A stretch of DNA of 64,000 bases, from assembly GCF_013423485.1 (NCBI RefSeq), contig NZ_JABFFR010000001.1, positions 496,001 through 560,000 on the forward strand. Direction: 5' to 3'. The notes beneath the pieces are model-generated. The model saw nothing but the letters and a program-made list of their open reading frames with translations. It was not told where the DNA came from and made no database searches. How positions within the stretch are numbered: the stretch's first letter is position 1; every line of letters starts with the position of its first letter. This DNA comes from Azospirillum oleiclasticum. GTDB taxonomy: Bacteria; Pseudomonadota; Alphaproteobacteria; Azospirillales; Azospirillaceae. The position numbers were made by a program, and so were the translations under genes. Positions 54,604 through 63,100 of the stretch are shown here, in pieces.

Positions 54604-56415
54604 ATGACCTTCGATTTCACCCGAGAGCTCGTGGAGAGCATGCCGGACCTGGCGCGCTTCGCCCGTCGGCTGACCCGCAACGCCCCGGAGGCCGAGGATC
54701 TCGTGCAGGACTGCGTGGAGCGCGCCCTGCGCCACCGCGACAAGTTCCAAACCGGCACCAACCTCCAGGCGTGGCTGACCACCATCCTGAAGAACCTGCA
54801 CTTTTCCCGCCACAAACGGGAGCGGCGCGTCGAACGGACCGAACTGACGGACGAGGCGATCACCACCGCACCAGTCCAGGAGGCGCACGTCATGCTCCAG
54901 GAGGTGGGCGAGGCGTTGGCGCGCATTCCTCCCGCAAACCGGCGGCTGATCGAGGCGGTCGCCGTCGACGGGTGCAGCTATCACGAGGTGGCCGGTGCGC
55001 TGGACGTGTCCGTCGGCACCATCCGCTCCCGCCTGTTCCGAGCGCGCGCGCAACTCCGCTCGGTGCGCAGGGTGCGCCGCGCCGTTCCGGTCACCATCCG
55101 TCGTCCGTCGCCGCCCGTCCGCAAGGCCGAGCCGGCGTCGGAGCCCGTGGCGCAGGCATCGGCTGCGTGCCCCGCGGCCCCGCCCGCGCCATCCCCCCAC
55201 CCGGCGCCCGGGTGTGCGGGCCCGGCACGGGCGGCGCGCCTGCCCGTCCAGCCTGCGGAAGCCGGGCACTCCGACACCGCACCACGCCGGCCGGTCCGGG
55301 CGCGGACGCCACGGGCGGAATGCGAAACGTCATCCCTGTTGCCGGGTTCGTCCGTGACAGGTCCCGCAACAGGCACCCGCGCATGGCGCTTCTTGAAACC
55401 CTCTGCATCGCCGGGTTCGCAGCCGTGCATCTGTTCATCGGCCGGATTCGCTGGCTCGACACCGTTCCGCGCAGCCGCTGGCTGTCCGTCGCTGGAGGCG
55501 TCGCGGCTGCATACATCGTCCTCCACGTCCTTCCCGAACTTACCGAGCATCACCGCAACTTGTCCGAAACGGCTGGTCGGCCGGGTGTGCGGGCGCCGCG
55601 GGGAGCCAACCCGGCACCCATGCGTTGGTTTCACGTGGCTCCATGATTGGCAGCGCCCCCAACCCGGCAGGATGCAGGATGAACCGGCTTCGACACACCT
55701 GGATGTTCGTGCGGACGAGCCTCTGGTTCGTTCCCGTCCTCATGGGGGCGGTGGCCGTCATGTTCGCCGTGTTGATGGTCGACAGCGACTTCGGGCTGCC
55801 GGACGGGGTGACGGAGTTCTGGCTGATCTATTCCGGCGACGCGGACAGCGCCCGCGAACTGATGTCGGCGCTGCTGTCCGGCATGATCACCATGACGTCG
55901 CTGGTGGTCTCGATCACCATGGTGGTTCTGACCCTGGCGGCGGGACAGATCGGCCCACGCCTGATCCGCACCTTCATCCAGGACCGGGTGACCCAGGGCG
56001 TGCTGGGCCTGTTCCTGGCCGACATCCTCTACCTGCTGGTCGTCTTCCGGACCATCGACGGCACCCAGGCCACCGGCGTTCCGCATCTGGCGGTCACCAT
56101 CGGCACGGCGCTGACGATGCTCTGTCTGTTCGTGCTGCTGTTCTTCATCCACAAGCTGGCTCGCTCGATCATCTACGACAACGTCGTCCAGGTGGTTGCG
56201 GCCGAGTTGGACCACTGCGTCCGACGGCTGCTTCCCGAGCGGCCCGGCGTTTGCCCGACCCCGCCGCCGGAGCGGGACCCGGGTTGGGTGGCGCTGGCAC
56301 AGGACGGCTATGTGCAGGAGATCGACACCGATGCGCTGGTCGATGCGGCACGCCGCGCCGGCGCCATCCTGCGTCTCCACGCGCGGCCCGGCCATTACGT
56401 GCTGAGCCGCGGTGA
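54604..56415 (+). CDS. ECF-type RNA polymerase sigma factor with no stop after its sigma domains
   Basis: The ATG follows AAGGAGCG by five bases. Residues 1-155 or so are a good ECF sigma factor: region 2 (LARFARRLTRNAPEAEDLVQ, RALRHRDKFQTGTNLQAWLT) and region 4 (YHEVAGALDVSVGTIRSRLF). The credible part ends near 55080. After that the frame is Pro/Ala/Arg-rich and then reads, without any stop until 56415, over a truncated membrane gene and the DUF2254 gene in other frames. The natural C-terminus seems lost, so the product is either a long aberrant protein or the gene is damaged. No anti-sigma gene is adjacent. Confidence 0.6.
   Translation: MTFDFTRELVESMPDLARFARRLTRNAPEAEDLVQDCVERALRHRDKFQTGTNLQAWLTTILKNLHFSRHKRERRVERTELTDEAITTAPVQEAHVMLQEVGEALARIPPANRRLIEAVAVDGCSYHEVAGALDVSVGTIRSRLFRARAQLRSVRRVRRAVPVTIRRPSPPVRKAEPASEPVAQASAACPAAPPAPSPHPAPGCAGPARAARLPVQPAEAGHSDTAPRRPVRARTPRAECETSSLLPGSSVTGPATGTRAWRFLKPSASPGSQPCICSSAGFAGSTPFRAAAGCPSLEASRLHTSSSTSFPNLPSITATCPKRLVGRVCGRRGEPTRHPCVGFTWLHDWQRPQPGRMQDEPASTHLDVRADEPLVRSRPHGGGGRHVRRVDGRQRLRAAGRGDGVLADLFRRRGQRPRTDVGAAVRHDHHDVAGGLDHHGGSDPGGGTDRPTPDPHLHPGPGDPGRAGPVPGRHPLPAGRLPDHRRHPGHRRSASGGHHRHGADDALSVRAAVLHPQAGSLDHLRQRRPGGCGRVGPLRPTAASRAARRLPDPAAGAGPGLGGAGTGRLCAGDRHRCAGRCGTPRRRHPASPRAARPLRAEPR
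55383..55646 (+). pseudogene. truncated membrane protein remnant
   Basis: An 87-residue frame. Its first 60 or so residues are convincing membrane protein: ETLCIAGFAAVHLFIGRIRW and SVAAGG-like helix VAAAYIVLHVLPELTEHH. The LHVLPEL segment is familiar from ZIP-like hypothetical membrane proteins of more than 200 residues. After about 55575 the sequence becomes Arg/Pro-rich without homology, and it stops just as the DUF2254 gene begins. An earlier in-frame ATG lies at 55320. I read this as the 5' end of a gene cut by a deletion. Confidence 0.5.
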
Positions 56416-57004
56416 GCACGTCGCCGTCGAACCCGCCTCCACCCGTAGCCCCGATCTGGTGACGGCGGTCCGCGGGGCCTTCATCATCGGGTCGGAGCGC
56501 ACACCCACCCAGGACCTCGAATTCGGCATCCGCCAGCTCGTGGAGATGTCCACCCGCGCGCTGTCCCCCGGCATCAACGACGTGTTCACCGCACTCGCCG
56601 TGATCGACAGCCTCTCCTCCTCGCTCGGCCACATCTTCGAACGCGGGCTGGAGCCATCGGTCCTGTGCGACGCCGACGGGCGCATCCGTGTCGTCCGCAG
56701 TGTGTCGGACTACGACGGCATGGTGGGAGCGGCCTTCGACCAGATCCGGCAGACGGGCGCCGGCAAGCCGGCCGTCCTGATCCGTCTGGCGGATTCCATC
56801 GCACGCCTCGCCCCCTACGTGCGCAACGACGGGCAGCGCCGTCCACTCCTGGAGCAGCTGGATATGATCGCCATCGCAGCCGAGCAGACGGTGTCCATAC
56901 CCCGCGACCACGGTGCGTTGAAGCTCCGCTGCGCCGAGGCGCGCCGCCGCCTGGAGGTGCCACGCCCTGTATCGGCAACAGAGCTGCCAAAACAGGGAAA
57001 ATAG
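55679..57004 (+). CDS. DUF2254 membrane protein
   Basis: A 441-residue protein with four N-terminal helices (VRTSLWFVPVLMGAVAVMFA, ALLSGMITMTSLVVSITMVV, LGLFLADILYLLVVF, MLCLFVLLFFIHKLA) and a large cytoplasmic domain. SPGINDVFTALAVIDSLSS and DLEFGIRQLVEMSTRALSPG are typical of DUF2254. Function is unknown; an ion-channel-like role has been suggested only from topology. The ATG at 55679 is preceded by GCAGG; an alternative ATG lies at 55643. The damaged sigma frame overlaps its first 736 bases. Confidence 0.86.
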   Translation: MNRLRHTWMFVRTSLWFVPVLMGAVAVMFAVLMVDSDFGLPDGVTEFWLIYSGDADSARELMSALLSGMITMTSLVVSITMVVLTLAAGQIGPRLIRTFIQDRVTQGVLGLFLADILYLLVVFRTIDGTQATGVPHLAVTIGTALTMLCLFVLLFFIHKLARSIIYDNVVQVVAAELDHCVRRLLPERPGVCPTPPPERDPGWVALAQDGYVQEIDTDALVDAARRAGAILRLHARPGHYVLSRGEHVAVEPASTRSPDLVTAVRGAFIIGSERTPTQDLEFGIRQLVEMSTRALSPGINDVFTALAVIDSLSSSLGHIFERGLEPSVLCDADGRIRVVRSVSDYDGMVGAAFDQIRQTGAGKPAVLIRLADSIARLAPYVRNDGQRRPLLEQLDMIAIAAEQTVSIPRDHGALKLRCAEARRRLEVPRPVSATELPKQGK

Positions 57005-57145
57005 AAAACCGCCATCGCAACCGGCAGCGCCAATCGGGCTAACAATCCCCCATTTTGCCGAAAAAAATCCGCGAGCACCATTCCGGCGGTGAGTTGGCCC
57101 GAACGCAGGCCGATCCTGCCAACCACCACGGAATGGAGAGAAACG

Positions 57146-57508
57146 ATGCGATCCCTGATCCTTCCCGCCTTCGCCATCGCGGCGCTCGCCACCGGTCCGG
57201 CGCTGGCGCAATCGGGCCAGTCCGGCGGCAGCCAGTCCGGCAACAAGCAGGCCACCAGCCAGAACCACGCGGCCGCCATGTCGCAGGACACGCTGCGCAA
57301 GCAGCTTCAGCAGGCCGGCTTCAAGAACATCCAGGTGATCGATGCCGCCTACCTCGTCCAGGCGCAGACGCAGGATGGCAACACCGTCTTCATGACGATC
57401 AACCCGCCGTCCATGTCGGGCAGCTCCGGAGCCAGCGGGTCGCAGGCCGGTGCGGGTTCGGGCTCGGCGTCGGGCTCCGCCGGGAAAAGCGACGCCTCCA
57501 AGCAGTAG
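57146..57508 (+). CDS. small secreted protein
   Basis: A 120-residue protein with a signal peptide (SLILPAFAIAALATGPALA, then QSGQ). The mature part has a Ser/Gln/Gly-rich linker, a compact region (LRKQLQQAGFKNIQVIDAAY, DGNTVFMTINPP) and a Ser/Gly/Ala-rich tail. The compact part resembles small periplasmic domains often found near PRC-barrel genes. The ATG follows GGAGAG. Function is unknown. Confidence 0.75.
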   Translation: MRSLILPAFAIAALATGPALAQSGQSGGSQSGNKQATSQNHAAAMSQDTLRKQLQQAGFKNIQVIDAAYLVQAQTQDGNTVFMTINPPSMSGSSGASGSQAGAGSGSASGSAGKSDASKQ

Positions 57509-57580
57509 CGGCATCCAATGAACCCGAGGGCGCGAGGGGAGTTTTCCTCCCCTCGTCCGCCGCGACCCGGAGAGGTTGCC

Positions 57581-57915
57581 ATGTTCACCACGGTCGGATC
57601 AGCCCCGCGCCTCCTCCGCACGCTCGCCCGCGCGACCGTGTTGGCCGGCTTCCTGGCCGCCGGCTCTGCGGTGCCGGCCATGGCGCAGAGCCGAGCTTCG
57701 CCGACCTCGTCCAGGAGGAGCTTCCGGCCGTCGTGACGATCACGGCGTCGCGTGCGGCCCTTCCGGAGCAGCGGACGGCGACCGGTCAGGAGCAAGCCCC
57801 CGGCTCGTCCTCCTTCCTGCCGGAATCGCCGATGCGCGACTTCCTGGAGGACCTGTTCAAGCGGCAGGTCCCGCGGGGAGCCATGCCGGACAGGCAAGAG
57901 CCGCCGGTCGGCTGA
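57581..57915 (+). pseudogene. DegP/Do-like serine protease fragment with frameshift
   Basis: The ATG follows GGAGAGG. A signal peptide (LARATVLAGFLAAGSAVPAM) ends at AQS; the coding sense then moves to the next frame at about 57694, giving PSFADLVQEELPAVVTITAS and SPMRDFLEDLFKRQVPRG, the N-terminal pattern of Do/DegP proteases. One extra C at AGCCGAGC would restore a continuous frame. Even then it stops at 57915, before any catalytic His, Asp or Ser and before the PDZ domains, so it is only an N-terminal stub. Confidence 0.65.
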
Positions 57916-57962
57916 GCCGGCCACAGCCGGGCGGGGTGCAACCAGAACGAGGAGAATCGATC

Positions 57963-59108
57963 ATGAACCGTCTTCTGATCGCCACGATGGTGACGGCGGG
58001 CCTCGCGTCCCCGGTCGCTTTCGGCCAATCGCCGTCGCCCTCCAAGCCGAACCAGCCCGCGGCCTCGGCCGGCCAGCCCGCCGCCCAGCCCGCCGCCCGG
58101 ACGTCAGCGAAGGCGCCGAGCCGCATCCAGCTCACATCGGCGGCGGCGATCGCCGGGCGCAACGTGCTCGACCGCATGGGCCAGGAGGTCGGCGAGATCG
58201 AGTATCTGATGATCGACGTCCAGACCGGCACCGTCCGCTACGCGCTGATCGGCTCCGGCGGCGTCTTCGACATCGGCGAGGACTTGACGCCCGTGCCCTG
58301 GTCGAACCTGACGGTCGTCCCCGGTGACGAATATGGCGCCGTCACCATCGACACCGATCTCGACCGGCTCCGCCAGGGCCAGCGCTTCTCGCGCGAGGAC
58401 ATCCAGCGTCTGACCGAGCCGGCGCTGGTTTCCCAGATCGTCGAGTACTACGCCACGCACGACACCAACCGGTCGGCCGGCTCCTCCTCCAGCCCGCCGG
58501 CGTCCGCCAGCGGCTCAGGCGGCGGCCAACCGAAGGCGCAGGCCGACCAGAGCCAGGCGGGCGGCAACCGGACGGCCAACAACCAAACGGCCAACAACCA
58601 GGGCAGCCAGCCCCAGGATCAGACCGTCCAGGGCCGGAACGCACAGCAGGCACAGAGCCAACAAGCCCAGAGCCAGCAGGGCCAGGGCCAGCAGGGCCAG
58701 GGCCATCCGGCGATCCTGGTCGGGCGCGAGTACATCACCTTGCTGGCCCCACCGGCCCTGATGTCCCCGGACGAAATCCGCGGCGCCACCGTTGCGGGCC
58801 GCAACGGCGACGACATCGGCGACATCGATCGCGTCATGGTCGATACCCGGCGCGGCCGGATCCCCTACGTGCTGGTCGGGCGCGGGGGCTTCCTCGGCAT
58901 GGGCGAGGAGTGGATTCCCGTCCCGTTCCAGGCGCTCTCCTGGTCGGCCGGCGACGAAGGCTTCGTGCTGAACGCCAACGAGGAGCAGCTCAAGCGGATG
59001 CAGTCCCTGCCCAAGCAGGACCTGCCGGCCCAGGTCCGCACCAGCGACCTGAAGAAGCTCTACGACAACTTCGGCGTCACTCCCTACTGGCAGCGGAACC
59101 AGGGCTGA
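57963..59108 (+). CDS. secreted protein with two PRC-barrel domains
   Basis: A 381-residue periplasmic protein. The signal peptide (LLIATMVTAGLASPVAFG, then QSPS) is followed by a Pro/Ala linker, PRC-barrel 1 (residues about 60-125: IAGRNVLDRMGQEVGEIEYL, LIGSGGVFDIGEDLTPVPW), and a Gln/Asn-rich linker. PRC-barrel 2 (about 265-330) has IRGATVAGRNGDDIGDIDRV and VLVGRGGFLGMGEEWIPVPF. The last domain closely resembles the barrel of the protein at 47473. The ATG follows GAGGAGAA. The role may be structural or scaffolding in the periplasm. Confidence 0.86.
   Translation: MNRLLIATMVTAGLASPVAFGQSPSPSKPNQPAASAGQPAAQPAARTSAKAPSRIQLTSAAAIAGRNVLDRMGQEVGEIEYLMIDVQTGTVRYALIGSGGVFDIGEDLTPVPWSNLTVVPGDEYGAVTIDTDLDRLRQGQRFSREDIQRLTEPALVSQIVEYYATHDTNRSAGSSSSPPASASGSGGGQPKAQADQSQAGGNRTANNQTANNQGSQPQDQTVQGRNAQQAQSQQAQSQQGQGQQGQGHPAILVGREYITLLAPPALMSPDEIRGATVAGRNGDDIGDIDRVMVDTRRGRIPYVLVGRGGFLGMGEEWIPVPFQALSWSAGDEGFVLNANEEQLKRMQSLPKQDLPAQVRTSDLKKLYDNFGVTPYWQRNQG
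58674..58703 (+). repeat. two tandem 15-bp units in the Gln-rich linker
   Basis: CAGCAGGGCCAGGGC occurs twice in direct succession inside the Gln-rich linker of the PRC-barrel gene, encoding Gln-Gln-Gly-Gln-Gly units. Just upstream, ACGGCCAACAACCA is also repeated. The linker length may vary between strains through slippage. Confidence 0.7.
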
Positions 59109-59133
59109 CTGTCCGCCACGGCCGGGGGGGCGC

Positions 59134-59664
59134 TCAGGAACGGGCGTCCTCCGGCACACGGACGCCGGCGAGCGCGGCCGTCCCCGTGCCGCTCGCCGCG
59201 CCGTCCGGCACGATGCTGATGGACCCGTCCGTCTCCAGGACCACCGCCGCCACCTGAGCGACGTCGGCGGTCCCGTTCGCGCGCAGGGCGGCCATCACCT
59301 CCTCCCGCGTGATCCGCTGCGCCGTCATGGCGCCCTCCAGGAATTGGCCGCGGTGGACGATCAGCTTCGGTTCCGCCTTGATGATGGCCTGGAAGCGCGG
59401 CGAGCGCACCGACAGCCACGTGATCGCGAACTGCAGGAAGATCAGCAGCGCCAAGGCCAGCACGCCCTCGACCAGGGCGACCGACTTGCTCAGCAGCACG
59501 GTGGCGAGCGTCGAACCCAGCGCCACCGTCACCACGAGGTCGAAGGCGTTGAGCTTGGTCAGGGTCCGGTTCCCCGACAGCCGCAGGAGCACCACCAGCG
59601 CGGCATAGGCCAGCACCCCGACGATCAGAACCCGGCCCAACCCCTGCCAGCTGTCGAAGAACAT
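59134..59664 (-). CDS. YetF-like DUF421 membrane protein
   Basis: A 176-residue protein with three N-terminal helices (VLIVGVLAYAALVVLLRLSG, ALGSTLATVLLSKSVAL, LALALLIFLQFAITWL) and a cytoplasmic domain typical of DUF421/YetF (KAEPKLIVHRGQFLEGAMTA, RITREEVMAALRANGTADVA, VVLETDGSISIV). The function is unknown; Bacillus relatives are spore or envelope proteins. It is convergent with the PRC-barrel gene. Confidence 0.88.
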   Translation of the reverse strand: MFFDSWQGLGRVLIVGVLAYAALVVLLRLSGNRTLTKLNAFDLVVTVALGSTLATVLLSKSVALVEGVLALALLIFLQFAITWLSVRSPRFQAIIKAEPKLIVHRGQFLEGAMTAQRITREEVMAALRANGTADVAQVAAVVLETDGSISIVPDGAASGTGTAALAGVRVPEDARS

Positions 59665-59697
59665 TCCCGCCTCCCGATCCTGTTTCCCGTTGATCCG

Positions 59698-59916
59698 TCA
59701 GAGCTCTCGGTCGGCCCGGCCCCGCGGGCCGGGCAACATGTCCAGATCGTCGAGCCCGCCGTCGTAGAGACCCGGCTCGTACAACCCGCCTTCGTCGTAG
59801 ATCGGTTCGTCGTACGGCTCCTCCCTGGCAAAACCGGTCTGATCGGGGTCGGGCGAGGAGCAGGCCGACAGCGTCAATGCCGCGGCGGCCATCCATATCG
59901 GAATCCATCGCCGCAT
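59698..59916 (-). CDS. small lipoprotein
   Basis: A 72-residue protein with a lipoprotein signal and lipobox (WMAAAALTLSAC, Cys as the lipidation site). The mature part is acidic and Gly/Tyr-rich (EEPYDEPIYDEGGLYEPGLY) and has no recognised domain. It lies 33 bp upstream of the YetF-like gene on the same strand. The ATG at 59916 is chosen because it places the signal correctly; the upstream extension has no signal. Confidence 0.68.
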   Translation of the reverse strand: MRRWIPIWMAAAALTLSACSSPDPDQTGFAREEPYDEPIYDEGGLYEPGLYDGGLDDLDMLPGPRGRADREL

Positions 59917-59977
59917 CGTTCGTCTCGTCCGTCTTATGCCGGCGTCATTCGTCATCGACCGGCACGCTGGTGCGCCA

Positions 59978-60084
59978 GGGCACGATCTCGCCCCCAAAGT
60001 GGCGACCCTTGAAATCCGTCACGGCCCGGCTCCCAATCTCGTTCGGGTATTCCGCCGGATGCGGACCGGCTTTGCAACAGAGCC
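59978..60084 (-). mobile_element. IS6-family end remnant
   Basis: Read on the minus strand from 60084, GGCTCTGTTGCAAA matches the terminal inverted repeat of IS6-family elements such as IS6100. Inside, a GTG at 60022 begins VTDFKGRHFGGEIV, the start of IS6 transposases (DFKGRHF, then GEIV). After residue 14 the homology stops and a TGA follows at 59945. The rest of the element is gone. Confidence 0.72.
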
Positions 60085-60112
60085 CTCCGGGATGCGTTCC
60101 ACCGCCCGCCCG

Positions 60113-63100
60113 TCAGCTTCCTGAAGCGCTCTTCCGTGCCTTTGAGCCCCTGTTCTGCCCGGCTGTGAGCGTGGCGCGCATCTCATGGTCGAATGGCTGG
60201 CAGTCCTTATCCCTCCTGCCGACCATGCGACCGAAGACGCGGGTGAGCAGCTGCGAGAGGTCGTCCATGATCAGGAAGAAGGAAGGAACGACGACGAGGC
60301 TCAGCACCGTCGAGACGATGATGCCGCCGATGACGGCGATCGCCATCGGGGCGCGAAAGGAGCCGCCCTCGCCGACGCCCAGGGCGGACGGCAGCATGCC
60401 CGCCGACATGGCGATCGAGGTCATGACGATCGGGCGGGTGCGCTTGCGCCCGGCCTCGATGATCGCCGCCTTGCGGTCCATGCCGCGACGCATCGTCTCG
60501 ATGCCGCAGTCGACGAGCAGGATCGCGTTCTTGCTGACGACTCCCATCAGCATGAGGATACCGATCAGCACCGGCATGGAAAGCGCGTTCCCGGTCAGGA
60601 TCAGGCCGGCCGCCACGCCCCCCATGGCGAGCGGCAGCGAGAACAGAATGGTGAAGGGCTGGATCACGTCTTTGAAGAGCAGGATCAGAACGACCAGCAC
60701 CATCATCAAGCCCAGGAGCATTGCGTCGCCGAAGCCCCGCTGCACCTCTTCCTGGATCTCGGCATCGCCGCTTTCGACGACGGTGACAGTGGCCGGAAGC
60801 TTCGCCTCGGCCACGATCGCCCGGACGCGGTCGGTCGCCGTGTCGAGCGCGACCCCGGCTGGCAGGTCCGCGCCGAGCGCCACGACGCGATGGCGGTCGT
60901 GGCGCCGGATCGAACCCGGCCCTTCCGCATGGTCGATGTCCGCGACGCTCGACAGCGGAACCATCGCCCCGGACGCGGTCTGGACCTTCAGGTCGCGGAT
61001 CGCGGCGAGGTCGGTGCGGATGTCGCGGTCGAGCTGGACGCGGATCGGGATCAGCCGCCCGTCGAGCGCGATCCTGGTCAGTTGCGTGTCGTTGTCGCCG
61101 ATGGTGGCGATGCGGACGAGTTGGGCAATCTGCTCCGTCGTGACGCCAAGGCGGGACATGCGGTCGTCACGCGGGCGGATCCGCAACTCCGGCCGCGGCA
61201 GCGCACCGTCGGTGCCGACGTTGGCGACCAGCGGTTCGCCGCGCAGCCCCGCCTCCAGGCGCGCGACCGCCCGATCGAGATCCGCCGCGCTGTCGGACAG
61301 CAGGTTGAAGGACAGGTCGCGCTCCCCCTCCTCGTTCATCCTGACGATGCGGACGTCGGGGATCGATCGCAGCCGGCCGAGGATCTCCGCTTCGACGCGT
61401 GACTGCGGGATCCTGCGGCCGGCCGGCGTGCGCTTGGGCAGATGCGGCCCGATCAGCGGAATCCGACCGATCACGTGGTTGACCAGCGTGGTGGTGAGCG
61501 AATGGTCGAGCGGTTCGAGACGCACGGTGACCGTGGCGAGGCGCGGCTCCAAATCGCCGGTCGGCGAGACGCCGCCGAGCACGAAGACCGTCGCGACGCC
61601 GTCGATGCCTCTCATCCGGTCATGGATCGCCGCCGTCGTCCGTTCGGTATCGTCCAGCGTTGCGCCCGGCGGCAGCTCGACCGACAGGCTGACCCGCGCG
61701 TTGTCTTCCGGCGGCATGAAACTGCCTGGTATCTGGGCCAGGATGTGCACCGAGATGCCCAGGGTGCCGATCGCGGCGAGCAACGTGGCGTAGCGCCGGC
61801 GGGTCGTCACGGCGATGAGGGCCGTGTAGAGCCGCATGATGGCGCTGTCCCCGCCGTCGGGATGGCGGCCCGCCTCCGCCGGGTGCAGCAGATGGGCCGC
61901 CATGACCGGGATGATCAGACGGGCGACCAGAAGGGAGAAGAAGACGGCGACCGCGACCGTCAGGCCGAACTGGATGAAGTACTGCCCCGCGACGCCCGGC
62001 ATGAACGACACAGGCAGGAACACGGCGATGATGGCGAAGGTGGTGGCGATCACCGCCAGGCCGATCTCGTCCGTCGCGTCGATGGCGGCGCGGTAGGGTG
62101 GCTTGCCGCTCCGGATGTGCCGCTCGACGGTCTCGATCTCGACGATCGCGTCATCGACGAGGATGCCGGTCGACAGCGTCATCGCCAGCAAACTGACGAG
62201 GTTCAGCGAAAAGCCGAGAAGATCCATGACCCAGAAGGTCGGAATTGCCGAAAGTGGCAGGGCGACCGCTCCGATCAGGGTGGAGCGCCAGTTGCGCAGG
62301 AACACCATCACGATGAGGATGGCGAGGAGCCCGCCCTCGGCCAGCGTGTGAAGCGCCGCCTCATAGGTGCCGAGGGTGATGGCGACCGCATCGTCGATCA
62401 GGACGATGGTGACGTCCGGGCGTTGCGCGCGGATGCCGTCGAGCGTTCGGGCCACGGTGTCGGCGACGCTCACCTCGCTGGCGCCCTTGGCGCGGAACAC
62501 CGCGACGGTGACGACCGGAAGCCCGTCGATGCGGGCGAACGCCCGCGGCTCCTGGTAGGCATCGGTTATCCGCCCCAAATCCGACAGGCGGACGAAGCGG
62601 CCGTTGGGCAGTCCGATCATCGTGCCGGTGAGCTCCGCCACGTCGCGGGCGTCACCCAGCAGGCGGATCGCCTGCTCGCCACCGCCAACTCGCCCGCGGC
62701 CGGAGCCGACGTCCAGGTTCATGCGGCGGAGCTGGCCGTTGACGTCGGCCACGGTGATCCCGAGGGAGTTCAGGCGGTCGGCATCGAGCTCGATCCGGAC
62801 CTCGCGGTCGGAGCCGCCATGGCGCTCGACGCGGCCGACGCCGCGCTGGCCCTGGATGGCGCGGGTGATCGTATTGTCGACGAACCACGACAGCTCTTCC
62901 AGCGTCATGCCGGGCGAGGAGACGGCGAAGGTCTGGATCGCCTGACCCTCGACATCGACCCGCGAGACGATCGGAGCATCGATCGAGGCCGGAAGATCGC
63001 CGCGAATTCGATCGACCGCGTCCCTGACGTCCTGCAAGGCCTGACTGGTGGGCACCTCCAGGCGGAAGACGACGACGGTCGTGGAACGGCCGTCGGTGAT

